A stretch of 60,000 bases of DNA from Symbiodinium natans (taxonomy: Eukaryota > Sar > Dinophyceae > Suessiales > Symbiodiniaceae), in the NCBI GenBank assembly GCA_905221605.1, contig CAJNDS010001191.1, forward strand, positions 1 to 60,000. The letters are read 5' to 3'. Position numbers and translations under genes: made by a program. The notes beneath the pieces are model-generated. The model did no database searches, was not told the origin of the DNA, and saw only the letters and a program-made list of their open reading frames with translations. This document shows positions 45,630 through 54,776 of this stretch, in pieces. The stretch's first letter is position 1; the number at the start of each line of letters is the position of its first letter.

Positions 45630-45697
45630 GCGCATGGGCCGCAAAGCAGCTGGGCTTGCCAACCGAGTACGTGGAGCCGCTGCAGCTGCTCGGCGCT
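45630..45697 (+). CDS. Candidate exon of gene B
   Basis: Preceded by TGCGCCGCCTCTCCTAG, followed by GGCGCT|GTAGGG. Best frame AWAAKQLGLPTEYVEPLQLL then GA, ending in phase 0 and so compatible with the next block. Confidence 0.52.
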
Positions 45698-45850
45698 GTA
45701 GGGTTCAGGGTTTAGGGTTTAGGGTTTAGGGTTCAGGGTTCAGGGTTCAGGGTTCAGGGTTTAGGGTTTAGGGTTTCGGGTTTCGGGGGAGGGGGGGGGG
45801 GGGCTTGGTGTAGGCTTTGGGGTGTCTTGGGTTTCGGGTTTCGCGGGCAG

Positions 45851-45949
45851 AACGCCGGGCACTGGCACTTCCGCACAGCCGTGCAACCGCCAAGCCGCTT
45901 GAATCCTCTCCTCGGAGCCCTCCAGGGCCCCAAGCCCCATGAAAGAGGT
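45851..45949 (+). CDS. Candidate exon of gene B, last before the LTR element
   Basis: Preceded by TTTCGCGGGCAG, followed by AAAGAG|GTTCAGGG. 33 codons in phase 0: NAGHWHFRTAVQPPSRLNPL then LGALQGPKPHER. The LTR element at 46060 would lie in the intron that follows. Confidence 0.52.
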
Positions 45950-46059
45950 TCAGGGTTTATTGAAATTATTAAGGGTTCAGGTCCGGGGAATGTTCGAGGA
46001 GTTCGTTCTTTGGATTGTTCTTTATAATTTCAAGTTACGGGGGGCTTGAGGGTTTAGGG

Positions 46060-46277
46060 TACGGGGGGCAACCGAAGGAGGACAGGGAACAAGACAGTCA
46101 ACCCCAACAGAAGCCCTTGATCCCCTGAATCGACAAACAACAAACCAACCCAAAACACCAAGCACCCTTTCTTCTCTAGGCGCATGGCCCGATCTTGAGC
46201 CAAAAATTGTTCCGGGTTCATTGACCCTTAATCCTTCTACACCAACTCTTTTCTTCAATACAAACTGCAGCTCCGCA
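46060..46277 (-). repeat. 3' LTR
   Basis: 218 bp; on the plus strand from TACGGGGGGCAACC to AACTGCAGCTCCGCA. Identical to 54559-54776 except for one G/A change at 46275/54774. Contains the spliced-leader-like block. Confidence 0.92.
46194..46215 (-). promoter_or_regulatory. Spliced-leader-like motif in 3' LTR
   Basis: On the minus strand it runs CCGGAACAATTTTTGGCTCA then AG. The dinoflagellate spliced leader reads CCGTAGCCATTTTGGCTCAA then G. Allowing one extra T, 18 of 21 positions agree, including both ends. Confidence 0.6.
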
Positions 46278-46290
46278 CTCCCCCTGTCCT
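46278..46290 (-). promoter_or_regulatory. Polypurine tract
   Basis: Immediately inside the 3' LTR, the sense strand reads AGGACAGGGGGAG before TGCGGAG. This is the expected position and composition for the primer of second-strand synthesis. Confidence 0.65.
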
Positions 46291-46653
46291 AGGATTTCCT
46301 AGGACACAACTGGAGGTGCAGACCTTTGGCCAAAAACTGCCATTAAGGCAGCAGCCAGCTGCTTGAAATGCAAACTGTGGTTTTACGTCATCCAGGACGA
46401 AATTATAGCACATTGGCTAAACACCCTTCACCATAGAGAATCTTTTTTACCACCATGATTCTCTTGTCATTGAAGACTCTGAGCCTTCTTCACCACGAAC
46501 CGTGGTCTTCGCTACGCGAAAAGCTGTACACTCTCTACTATCAGGGATTTCCATACCCTTAATAGTAACCACTATACTTCCAGCACATTGGCTGTTCCAG
46601 CGCACGTGTCTCCAGAAAGAGAAAGAACCCATTCCCTCATCGATACCATCCAG
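46291..46653 (-). other. 3' untranslated part of the LTR element
   Basis: No convincing ORF. Lies between the stop of the 233-aa ORF and the purine tract. Confidence 0.5.
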
Positions 46654-47355
46654 TCATCCCTTCTTTTCCTTCCGATGGCCAGCGATACTCAGGTGAAGTC
46701 GCAGCAAAACATGCTCCAGGTCCGACACTGTAAGAACAGGATCTTGTATGCCCCTCTGAATTGAGGATATCAACCCCTCTCTTTTCGCATCCTCAATAGC
46801 TTGGCAGGACTGTCCCAGATCTGCATTCACAGTGGTAGATGACTGTGCCTCCACTTCAGAAGGACGGTTCTTCTCATCCGGACCTGCCACCACGACCACT
46901 TCTTCCTTTTTGGGACTTTGACTTTTCTCTTTCTTCTTCATCTTTCCTGAGACGCTTGCCTTGGTGCGCATTCTCGAAGAGGCCTTTTCCCTTCCAGATA
47001 CCACCGCATTGGATGCTGATCCACCCTTTTCAATGTTAGCCGGCATCTTCTTCGGCTTTGGAACCAAAAGAGTGTATGGATCCTCAACTGCAGCAGTTTT
47101 TCTCTTCTTTTTGGCCACCTTCACCTCTTCCTCAACGACAACCTCCGTCTCTCTGGCAGGATCATCCTTACTGGACTCCCTTTCTAGGGACCTCTTTTTG
47201 CCCTTTTTTGGATCTCTCTCCTCTTCCATATTGGCTCGCTGGAACCATATCCTCAACTCATCGATCCACTCTTCAACCTCCACCAGTGGAATCTCATGAG
47301 ACTTCACTATCTCGTGAAGTTCTAATGCAGAGTGCCAGTAGTCCACGAACACCAT
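46654..47355 (-). CDS. LTR element ORF2 (233 aa), overlaps ORF1
   Basis: Starts at an ATG in good context (AGAATGG) inside the last codons of ORF1, in a different frame; the overlap is 34 bp. It could be made by re-initiation or by frameshift. The N-terminus (MVFVDYWHSALELHEI ... VEEWIDELRIWFQRANM) is amphipathic and acidic. The middle has nuclear-localisation-like basic clusters (KKGKKRSLERES, KKKRKTAAVEDP) and Lys/Ser-rich repeats, and the C-terminus is helical (DLEHVLLRLHLSIAGHRKEK). No family recognised. If the two ORFs are one protein in related copies, an indel would be the reason for the split here. Confidence 0.6.
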   Translation of the reverse strand: MVFVDYWHSALELHEIVKSHEIPLVEVEEWIDELRIWFQRANMEEERDPKKGKKRSLERESSKDDPARETEVVVEEEVKVAKKKRKTAAVEDPYTLLVPKPKKMPANIEKGGSASNAVVSGREKASSRMRTKASVSGKMKKKEKSQSPKKEEVVVVAGPDEKNRPSEVEAQSSTTVNADLGQSCQAIEDAKREGLISSIQRGIQDPVLTVSDLEHVLLRLHLSIAGHRKEKKG

Positions 47356-50300
47356 TCTGTGTCTCTCTGGTCAGTGTCTCCATTGAACTTTATCAGCTTA
47401 AACACCGGATCCGCCTCCGCGCGGGCCAAATCAGATTTGCCATCTGACAGAAAGGAAATCGCCTCCATCAGCAATTCCATCATCCGGGTATCGTCGTCGT
47501 ACCCCATGAAATCCTCTTCATCTTCATCATACCGTTCCGGAGAAAGTTCCTTTTTACCACTCCTCCGCGGACCATCCCTTGGGGGCGTCCTTGGAGACCT
47601 TGGCCTCCGTTCATCCAGCGGATCACCATGTTCAAAGACACACCTGTCCCCATGACGGCATTTTCCAGACCGAGCAAACTGGATACACCTTACACCAGTT
47701 GCATCATGGGAGAACTTGCAGTCCTCTCCAGCGTAACAGTGTCTTCCAGCCACATAGTATTTGCACCAATACGATGACAGCACCACATCATCATTGGAAT
47801 GAATAAACTTGCAGTCCTCTCCAAATTTGCAGCGATTGTTCCCTTTGGCGAACCAATAACAGATACCTTGCCTCCTTTTCGACAAGCGTTCTGCTTCCAG
47901 ACGATCCATGGACCAATTCCGCCCTACATGGACATTGCCATGATCTGAAGGACTACCTTTTTCACCCAAGGTGCTATCAACGTTTGATGCATCAAGAACA
48001 GCTGGAAAACCTGGTCTTGGTCCTATCACTTTCATGATTGGTTTCCCACCAGCTCCTGAGCCATTCTGAGATGATCCAAAGACATTGAACACTTTCAAGA
48101 AGGCCTTTCTAGTGCCGATCTTCCGCACCTTTTTGATTGGATGTTTCATTGCTCCAACCTTGGATCCAGGTAGATTTGTACGACACAACCTCCTATAACC
48201 AGCTCTATATCCCTTTTTCCAAAGAGCCATAAGAATTCTAGAGGCAGTAACATTCTCCACCTCTACCCTCTCGGACTGTACCTCACTTTCCGGAACAAGC
48301 CCATTCAACCCATCCACATCTGAAGACCTTTCCATCTTTTTTGACATCACTTCGTCGAGATAATCTTCAGAGATCCAGGGTAAATTCCTCTTAGAGGAAA
48401 AATCGTCACCATTGTCCGGTCCTTCACCAGGATACCCCTTCGTGCTGTCGAAGATCCTGCTCGTAGTGCGGTCCTGCGTAGAGGAATCCCAGTTGGGAAC
48501 AACACGAGAATACACCGACCACAAGAACATTCTGGTGCCAGCCAATCTTGATGAACCACTGGATGTCTCCTCTTCTGGAGAAACTTCTGGCGCTTTGCCA
48601 TCACTTCCAGCATCACCAATTGTCTCGCTTCCTTCATCTTCAATGGGAATAGGGGATTCATTGATCCCTTGCTCAGATACCGCATCTTGTTGTTCGGGGA
48701 TCTCCAGCACCATCCCTGAAGGATCCACTTCCTCATCAGCATCGTCGTCCATTCTTCTCCAGAGAACCTCCAATTGATCAGCGCATGTCGCCGCCTGAAG
48801 GAACTCCATCATTTGGTCCCTCCCGTGCTGCCAGAGAAATTCGGAATTCACCACTGTCCCTTGGCCTCCTAGTCTAAGGAATGGAGCAACCAGATTGGCT
48901 ACCCTTGCCATAAGTTCCACATGAACTTCCATGCCTGGACTGCGACTCCAATCATAGGCTATTGCCTCCATAGCAGTTCCAAACTTTTCAGTATTTCTGA
49001 ATTCCTTTTCCAGGCCAGGAGAAAGCAGTGCACCCATCACCGAAAGAGGACAATTTCCCACCACCGGCAAGCACGGATCTTCATGGAACGAATGATGCAA
49101 ATCTCCGTAGTGTCCTTGATCTCTCCTTTCAAAAAGGAGTCTCCCAGTGTTCAACTGGGCATTCAGTTCATCCACTTGAACCATTTCAGCACATATTCTC
49201 TGTGCTGCAGTCGCTATTGCCGGCCAGATAGCACGATCTGCCAACCCACGACGCATAACCCAAACAGTTGTTGCCGACTGAATCAGTGTACCAGGGTCAT
49301 ATGCCATGACCACCAATGCACCATCATCCATTCTCTGATCAGCATCATCTTCCAGTGCCAGGTTCAAATCCTGTTCGCTTGCACCTTCAGATGACATGCT
49401 AATAACCAAATTTCGATCCATTTTATTGGACCCCTTCTGATAGTCCTTGTGCCCCACAGGCAACTTGCCGACAGCAACCTTCCAATAAATCCGATTCAGA
49501 AGGCCTTTGGTAAGCAATTGCTGATAGCCCTTCTTCACCGGAAGAACATCCAATATTTTCGTATCATCGCCACGGAGTTCATTGCTCCCACCTTCTCCTT
49601 CTTTTTGGTCAGTCTCCTCGCCAGGAATTTGTACTGCTCCTTCCAGCGCCGTCTCCTGTCCAGCCACATCTTGCCCAGGTAGAACTTGAGCGCTTTCAGA
49701 TACATTCACCTGTCCAGCAACACTTTGCCCAGGTAAAACCTCATCTGTGGAGCCCAGCGCCAGCGAACCAACTATAACTGAGCCATCCCTTGCTCTTTTT
49801 TGAGACTGCTCAGTTGGACGAGAAGGTTGTGGTAGCGAAAAAACTTGAGAAGTCACCTCTTGGCGGGTCTCCCCCCGCGACGCTTTGTCGCGCTTTTCGC
49901 CAAGGTGAACCGATTTTTTCTGCCCATCATTGGAGCTGGAAGAACCAGTAAGTGGAGCATTGCCACGCGTCACAGTTCTTTTTGAATCCCTTTCTTGCAA
50001 AAAGATTTCCCGCAGGCGTCGAGCGCTGTTGGTTTCTTCCTCGCTCGAATCACCTGAGGAGTCAGCATAGGAGACCAGAACCTCTGTCTGATCATCATCG
50101 TCCACCAAATCTGCCCACACTCGGCTGAATGGGTACGACAAACCACCACGAGGCTTTACTGGTTCCAGCGGCTTCGGCTTTTCCACCACTTCCGCCGGCT
50201 GCGCACGCCGTTGTGAGCGTGAGCGTGGCACCAGTCGCACCTGTTTTTTATCCAGCAAGGGCCTTCCCCTTTTAACAGGGTTCGATCTTGACCTACCCAC

Positions 50301-53300
50301 CTTTGTTGGCGGATTCACCGGTGGCATTCCAACTCCCACCAATCGCAACTTCTGCACGCGCAACGGGGACCTCTGTGCCAGCGTCCAAGCGTCATGGTAC
50401 TTGCCTGTGTCGAAAATCTCTCGATAAGACCCTCGTGGCATTTCCTTTGTACCAGGACCTTCAGCTTCACGCACTTGAGAGATAGTTCTCACCCCACCTC
50501 TTCCAGCGTCACGGCTTCCAGAAGATTGTTGCACACGTACTGCTGCGTTGGTAGAAGCAGCCATACCCGGCGACATTGGCCGGTAATGGACACCACCCAC
50601 CAATTGCAGAATTTTGCAGGCCGTCACCTTGTTAACCCCTTTTTCCATCAAGTCCTCCACAAAGATGTACTCTTGTAGCTCTTGGACAGTGGTCACACCA
50701 AGCTTGATCATCACCTCACTTATGTGGGGCGTATACCCACAAGTGTTGGTTGCGAGCCATCCAATTTCTATTGGCTCTTCTGGATTCTGAAGACGTACAG
50801 TGGTAGTCTCTGCCACCGAATCCTTTTGTACATCTCCATCTGTTCCATCCAGCGTATCAACCTCACCTGTTTTCTTTGACACATTGGTCATTTGCAACGC
50901 TTGTGGTGCTGAGGACGATGAAGATTCAGCTCCCCCACTCGCAGGTGGCTGAAAAGTGCTCCTTTCCGAAATCTCCAATCCTCTCTCTCTTTCAAACCGG
51001 ACCTGATTGGCCACATGTTCCAAGTGTTTCAGGTGCGCCAGCCGCTCATCTGACATCTCGTCGTGGGAAAATCTGCAGGAATTGAACCGCTTTCGGCAAT
51101 GTCCTCTGAGGTAATACTCGAAACAGCAATGGTGGAACCCCGCGTCCCTTAGTGCCTTCCTGGAAGCATTGTCCCAAGCTTTGCCGGGTTCCCAAGTCCC
51201 TTCCAATGCTATGTCATCGTCGTGAAGATACCTGCAGGTAGTCCCATATTTACAACCACCTTGACTGTAGTACAGGCACAGCCGCTTCTTCGTTTCACCC
51301 AACGTAGGCTCACCTTTTGATGTCCCTTTGCCATAGTTGTACTGGGCACGGAAGGCTGAATCCTCCCGCTCCTGCTGCACCTCATCCACTGCACCTTCAT
51401 CAGTTGGAGGGCCACCGATGTCCCCATCCTCGTCACCAGTTTTTTGGTTGTTCCTTGGCTCAGTTGGCTCTCCTTCAGGCCACCCTTCACCATAACGACG
51501 ATGTTCATAGGAACACCCATCTCCATTGCGACACCTCCCTTGATTGAAGAATTTGCAGAGTTTACTGTATCCAGGTGACACAGTCTTTGGAGTCATGTGA
51601 GCCTTTTTGTACTGATCAGGATCCATATAGGCTTCCATTGGCCTGTTTTCCCTCTTACTCATCACTTCGATTGCACCATCAAGCTCCTGCAGAAAACGCT
51701 TGGTATCCAACCACAGCTCGTTCCAAAGCTCATCTTTCCCTTGGCTTAGCAACATTGCCACCGCCTCACCCACAACTGGTCCACTGTGTCTCCTTTTCTT
51801 TCGTGCCAGTTCGTAGAGTGCGTTGTGGTACAGCTTCCTGGGAAAAGTGGTTGTTTCTTCCAAGCCTGCGCATTCTGTTCCTTCAGGCTTCCACCCATCC
51901 CTTTGTAGGACGCCGTATGCACGCCGAGCTTCACCATCCAGGAATGCACGATCTGCGGCACACTCCACCACCACGTCCATTGGACGACTCAACAACATCC
52001 CAACGATTTTTCCCAAATAAGCCTTATCAGCTTTTCCATCCTCCAGAAGATCTCTATAGATCTTTTCTCCATAGAGCTGCCTTTCCTTTTGTTCTTCTGA
52101 GGATAGATCCTGAACTGCAAACCACTCATTGGATTGCGCTTCTTCCGACTTCCAGCCCCATTGACCGTCGGAACCTTGGTACCATTGACCAGTCTGCCAT
52201 GAGCCTGTCCACCATGTACCCCAGCCGCTGTCTTTCCATTTGCGCAGCGCCGAAGAGGAGTCCTCCTCATCCTCCTCCTCCAAAACCAGGAAGGTATCCA
52301 AGATCACGGTACCATCATCATCCACTCTTTCCACTGTTCCATTGACAGTGTCACCAATTTTGAAAGCATGTGTATCTTTCCCTTCCGCAGGAATCAATAC
52401 GTCTATATCGCCATGGTCCAAAAAAGCTCCATGTACATTGATGCAGCGCACTAGACCATTGATCCGATCTCCCTTTTGGTAGAAATGCTTCCCAGGTGTA
52501 TCCAAGGCTCCCTCTTTGGGCACTTTCTTCGTTGGTTCTTCAGAAACCGGAATTGTTTCTTCGGCTCCCGGAACGTCCCTTGGTTCCACCTTGGGGGCAA
52601 ACTTCTTGTCCTGCTCCACGAGTCCCACAAGCTCATCCACCTTGTGCTCCTGGAGGTCAGAACCATCCTCTTTTCCAGCCAATGGCTTTGCCTCATCCGT
52701 TACAGCTCGCTCGGTGTCGACTTCCGGCAAGCATTCAGATGGCAACACTTCTCCCTTCCTGGGAGTGGACCCACCATTGGAGTCCTTTTTCAAACCTTCT
52801 GCAGCAGGCAAATTTTCTTCCACTACAGGGCTATTGGATTGGTCATCCGCGGTAGGCATATTTTCTTCCACCGCAGGCTCCTTTGGCTCCATGGTTTCCA
52901 AAAGAGAATCACCACTGTCGTTGACCACAGCTGCCACATTGGCTCCGGTGTAGCCTTCGCCATTTCGTTCCTCGCTGCTAACTTCAGGCTGCACCAGTGC
53001 GTCCACCTGTGAACCTCCATCATCAGCTGCTACGGAGACCTGCGCCCCATTGTTGCAGTCATCCGCGGAACGTGACACAATATGCGCCTCAACCCGTGCT
53101 TTTTCGGCACTCCAGGTACTATCTGGCACATTGACCCGCGCTTCATTGGCGCTCCAGGCCTCATCTTCCCGATCAACCGTGTCTCCAGCAGTTTCAGAAG
53201 CTTCCTTTTTCCCTTGAATGGCAGAACTCTTGGCACCAGACGAAGAGACCTCCTCAGTCGTAACGCACGATTTTTTCCCTCCGTCATCCAAATTTCCAGG

Positions 53301-54491
53301 ACCACTTCCCAGAACGACAGGTACCACATCCACCACTCGCTCTTCTGCAGCCGACACAGCTCCAAACTCCGCATTGGGCATTTTTTCTCCTGGATCCACA
53401 GATTTCACCGCTGCGTCACCCTCAGAAAGCGCTTTGCTTCTTTTCTGATCCAGGTGTCCTCCAGCCATGTTCTTTTGGATCCCAGAAATTCTGTCCTCTT
53501 CAGGAGAACCCGAGGTCTCAGCAGCGTTACTACCCCTAAGACCGCTATCCCCGACAGTAGAGGAAAAATCCTTTTCTATCAAACTATCTACACTACCCTG
53601 CAAGGCCCTGATGGACTCAGATGACGGAGTCGACGTTGTAGAACCCAGTTCCGGCAGTGGGACAGAAACCTTGTTCTTCCCTTTTTCCTTAACCGAAACA
53701 GTAGCCCGTCCATCTGCCATCGCCTCTCCAGCAGTGTTGATGAACCCATCTGGGCATTCCCATTGAGCCCTCTGAGTAGCAATGTTGTAGTAGTACGGTC
53801 GACCGTCTTGAAAATGCATCTCCCATTCAGAATCGACCATAGGAGCTTCGCTTCCCTTCAGGAAGGAATCTGCTTCCAGCCGCAATTGCTCCAGTTGAGC
53901 GTTCTCTTGCTCACGCTCCTCCTGAATAACGGCCTCCAGCTCCAAAATCTCCTCTGGATGCATCTCCCTCACTTCCTGTGGCTCCTGTACCTTTTTTCCA
54001 GCTGAACCACTTGAAGAACGAAGGTCACCACCGTCCATACTGCCTGGCCCATCAGAAATCTTGTTCTTTACCTTCTCCAATAGAGCCACCTCACCACTCA
54101 GTTCAGTCTGCGTTTCTTGACTGACCATTCTCCTACTTGAAGACGAAGACGACGCCGTAGTAAAGCCGTGCTTCAGCATCACTCGCAACACCGTCGCTTC
54201 CAGCTCTACATCCATACCACCAGTTTCATCCCAGTTCCTTTTTTCACCAGGCTTTGGCGATACAGAAACAGCACGTCCTTCAGCTTCAGCATTGCTAACC
54301 ATATCCACATTGGGATTCATACCCACATTGGGGCCTTCTGCAACCAAGGCTTCTTCCAGATGTTCTTCAGCGCCAGGCATTACCTCTTCCAGCACCGCCC
54401 TTTCACCCAGAGACTCAGCTGCACCATTTCCAGCTCCACCATTCTGACCACCATCCGAAGAAGGCTGGAGCCATCGCTTGGGAGAAGGCAT
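47322..54491 (-). CDS. LTR element ORF1: WW, S1 and six CCCH fingers (2389 aa)
   Basis: One intact frame starting MPSPKRWLQPSSDGG, 68 bp inside the 5' LTR. Residues about 220-250 form a WW domain (EWEMHFQDGRPYYYNIATQR then AQWECPDGF, both Trp present). Residues about 670-735 form an S1-type RNA-binding fold (KGDRINGLVRCINVHGAFLD ... IDVLIPAEG ... KIGDTVNGTVERVDDDG). Three CCCH fingers follow at about 976-998 (CKFFNQGRCRNGDGCSYEH), 1069-1090 (CLYYSQGGCKYGTTCRYLH) and 1121-1144 (CFEYYLRGHCRKRFNSCRFS then H), and three more at about 2208-2288 (CYWFAKGNNRCKFGEDCKFI; CKYYVAGRHCYAGEDCKFSH; CIQFARSGKCRHGDRCVFEH). Much of the rest is acidic and low complexity. The whole protein looks like an RNA-binding packaging or Gag-like factor, but no capsid, protease, RT or integrase is visible. 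A captured host gene is an alternative. Confidence 0.85.
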   Translation of the reverse strand: MPSPKRWLQPSSDGGQNGGAGNGAAESLGERAVLEEVMPGAEEHLEEALVAEGPNVGMNPNVDMVSNAEAEGRAVSVSPKPGEKRNWDETGGMDVELEATVLRVMLKHGFTTASSSSSSRRMVSQETQTELSGEVALLEKVKNKISDGPGSMDGGDLRSSSGSAGKKVQEPQEVREMHPEEILELEAVIQEEREQENAQLEQLRLEADSFLKGSEAPMVDSEWEMHFQDGRPYYYNIATQRAQWECPDGFINTAGEAMADGRATVSVKEKGKNKVSVPLPELGSTTSTPSSESIRALQGSVDSLIEKDFSSTVGDSGLRGSNAAETSGSPEEDRISGIQKNMAGGHLDQKRSKALSEGDAAVKSVDPGEKMPNAEFGAVSAAEERVVDVVPVVLGSGPGNLDDGGKKSCVTTEEVSSSGAKSSAIQGKKEASETAGDTVDREDEAWSANEARVNVPDSTWSAEKARVEAHIVSRSADDCNNGAQVSVAADDGGSQVDALVQPEVSSEERNGEGYTGANVAAVVNDSGDSLLETMEPKEPAVEENMPTADDQSNSPVVEENLPAAEGLKKDSNGGSTPRKGEVLPSECLPEVDTERAVTDEAKPLAGKEDGSDLQEHKVDELVGLVEQDKKFAPKVEPRDVPGAEETIPVSEEPTKKVPKEGALDTPGKHFYQKGDRINGLVRCINVHGAFLDHGDIDVLIPAEGKDTHAFKIGDTVNGTVERVDDDGTVILDTFLVLEEEDEEDSSSALRKWKDSGWGTWWTGSWQTGQWYQGSDGQWGWKSEEAQSNEWFAVQDLSSEEQKERQLYGEKIYRDLLEDGKADKAYLGKIVGMLLSRPMDVVVECAADRAFLDGEARRAYGVLQRDGWKPEGTECAGLEETTTFPRKLYHNALYELARKKRRHSGPVVGEAVAMLLSQGKDELWNELWLDTKRFLQELDGAIEVMSKRENRPMEAYMDPDQYKKAHMTPKTVSPGYSKLCKFFNQGRCRNGDGCSYEHRRYGEGWPEGEPTEPRNNQKTGDEDGDIGGPPTDEGAVDEVQQEREDSAFRAQYNYGKGTSKGEPTLGETKKRLCLYYSQGGCKYGTTCRYLHDDDIALEGTWEPGKAWDNASRKALRDAGFHHCCFEYYLRGHCRKRFNSCRFSHDEMSDERLAHLKHLEHVANQVRFERERGLEISERSTFQPPASGGAESSSSSAPQALQMTNVSKKTGEVDTLDGTDGDVQKDSVAETTTVRLQNPEEPIEIGWLATNTCGYTPHISEVMIKLGVTTVQELQEYIFVEDLMEKGVNKVTACKILQLVGGVHYRPMSPGMAASTNAAVRVQQSSGSRDAGRGGVRTISQVREAEGPGTKEMPRGSYREIFDTGKYHDAWTLAQRSPLRVQKLRLVGVGMPPVNPPTKVGRSRSNPVKRGRPLLDKKQVRLVPRSRSQRRAQPAEVVEKPKPLEPVKPRGGLSYPFSRVWADLVDDDDQTEVLVSYADSSGDSSEEETNSARRLREIFLQERDSKRTVTRGNAPLTGSSSSNDGQKKSVHLGEKRDKASRGETRQEVTSQVFSLPQPSRPTEQSQKRARDGSVIVGSLALGSTDEVLPGQSVAGQVNVSESAQVLPGQDVAGQETALEGAVQIPGEETDQKEGEGGSNELRGDDTKILDVLPVKKGYQQLLTKGLLNRIYWKVAVGKLPVGHKDYQKGSNKMDRNLVISMSSEGASEQDLNLALEDDADQRMDDGALVVMAYDPGTLIQSATTVWVMRRGLADRAIWPAIATAAQRICAEMVQVDELNAQLNTGRLLFERRDQGHYGDLHHSFHEDPCLPVVGNCPLSVMGALLSPGLEKEFRNTEKFGTAMEAIAYDWSRSPGMEVHVELMARVANLVAPFLRLGGQGTVVNSEFLWQHGRDQMMEFLQAATCADQLEVLWRRMDDDADEEVDPSGMVLEIPEQQDAVSEQGINESPIPIEDEGSETIGDAGSDGKAPEVSPEEETSSGSSRLAGTRMFLWSVYSRVVPNWDSSTQDRTTSRIFDSTKGYPGEGPDNGDDFSSKRNLPWISEDYLDEVMSKKMERSSDVDGLNGLVPESEVQSERVEVENVTASRILMALWKKGYRAGYRRLCRTNLPGSKVGAMKHPIKKVRKIGTRKAFLKVFNVFGSSQNGSGAGGKPIMKVIGPRPGFPAVLDASNVDSTLGEKGSPSDHGNVHVGRNWSMDRLEAERLSKRRQGICYWFAKGNNRCKFGEDCKFIHSNDDVVLSSYWCKYYVAGRHCYAGEDCKFSHDATGVRCIQFARSGKCRHGDRCVFEHGDPLDERRPRSPRTPPRDGPRRSGKKELSPERYDEDEEDFMGYDDDTRMMELLMEAISFLSDGKSDLARAEADPVFKLIKFNGDTDQRDTEWCSWTTGTLH

Positions 54492-54546
54492 TGCTTCTTG
54501 ATCCCAAAAACCTTAAGAGAACACCCGACCGCAGGGGGCCTAATTT

Positions 54547-54558
54547 GGGCTCATAACC
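54547..54558 (-). promoter_or_regulatory. Primer-binding site, half initiator-tRNA-Met type
   Basis: Next to the 5' LTR the plus strand reads GGGCTCATAACC, the anticodon stem-loop of eukaryotic initiator tRNA-Met; the element's sense strand is its complement. Copia-type elements are known to prime from an internal site of this tRNA rather than its 3' end. This supports copia-like replication even though pol is missing. Confidence 0.65.
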
Positions 54559-54776
54559 TACGGGGGGCAACCGAAGGAGGACAGGGAACAAGACAGTCAA
54601 CCCCAACAGAAGCCCTTGATCCCCTGAATCGACAAACAACAAACCAACCCAAAACACCAAGCACCCTTTCTTCTCTAGGCGCATGGCCCGATCTTGAGCC
54701 AAAAATTGTTCCGGGTTCATTGACCCTTAATCCTTCTACACCAACTCTTTTCTTCAATACAAACTGCAGCTCCACA
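54559..54776 (-). repeat. 5' LTR
   Basis: 218 bp, 217 identical to the copy at 46060-46277. It is the 5' LTR because the ORFs read leftward. The TAGGG duplication follows at 54777-54781. Confidence 0.92.
54693..54714 (-). promoter_or_regulatory. Spliced-leader-like motif in 5' LTR
   Basis: Same sequence as at 46194-46215; it lies about 62 bp from the outer (transcript 5') end of the LTR, where the RNA start or a trans-splice acceptor could be. Confidence 0.6.

Larger units (their letters stand above)
43205..46059. repeat. Telomere-like arrays, gene B region between Hint gene and LTR element
   Basis: C-strand arrays: 43327-43458 (with CCCTGAA block), 43617-43695, 44086-44286 (with CCCTACA and CCCTAAG blocks), 44632-44688, 45085-45119, 45460-45566 (CCCCAAA-rich). 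G-strand arrays: 43790-43998 (TTTAGGG mixed with the 8-mer CTTTAGGG), 44405-44500, 45282-45378, 45702-45787, and the stretch at 46048-46059 into which the LTR element inserted. Confidence 0.9.
46060..54776 (-). mobile_element. Complete non-autonomous LTR retrotransposon (8.7 kb)
   Basis: Two 218-bp direct repeats bound the element and differ at one base. The 5-bp sequence TAGGG lies immediately outside both (46055-46059 and 54777-54781), a target-site duplication inside a TTTAGGG repeat. In sense (minus strand) the LTRs run TG...TA. A primer site matching the anticodon region of initiator tRNA-Met follows the 5' LTR, and a purine tract (GGACAGGGGGAG) precedes the 3' LTR. Two overlapping ORFs fill the interior. 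No protease, integrase, RT or RNase H motif was found, so it must move with enzymes from another element. The near-identical LTRs and a 2389-codon intact ORF indicate recent insertion. Confidence 0.88.

Noticed and set aside
46022-46258. Small minus-strand ORFs within each LTR
   Set aside because: The same peptide appears in both LTRs only because the LTRs are duplicates; no start or family evidence.
47322-54491. Hidden reverse transcriptase or integrase in the 2389-aa ORF
   Set aside because: Read through for YxDD, D,D(35)E, DSG/DTG and RNase H signatures; none found by eye, although a profile search could still find a diverged domain.
54547-54558. Initiator tRNA-Met gene
   Set aside because: Only the anticodon-loop segment is present; no acceptor or T arm. 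It fits an LTR primer site.
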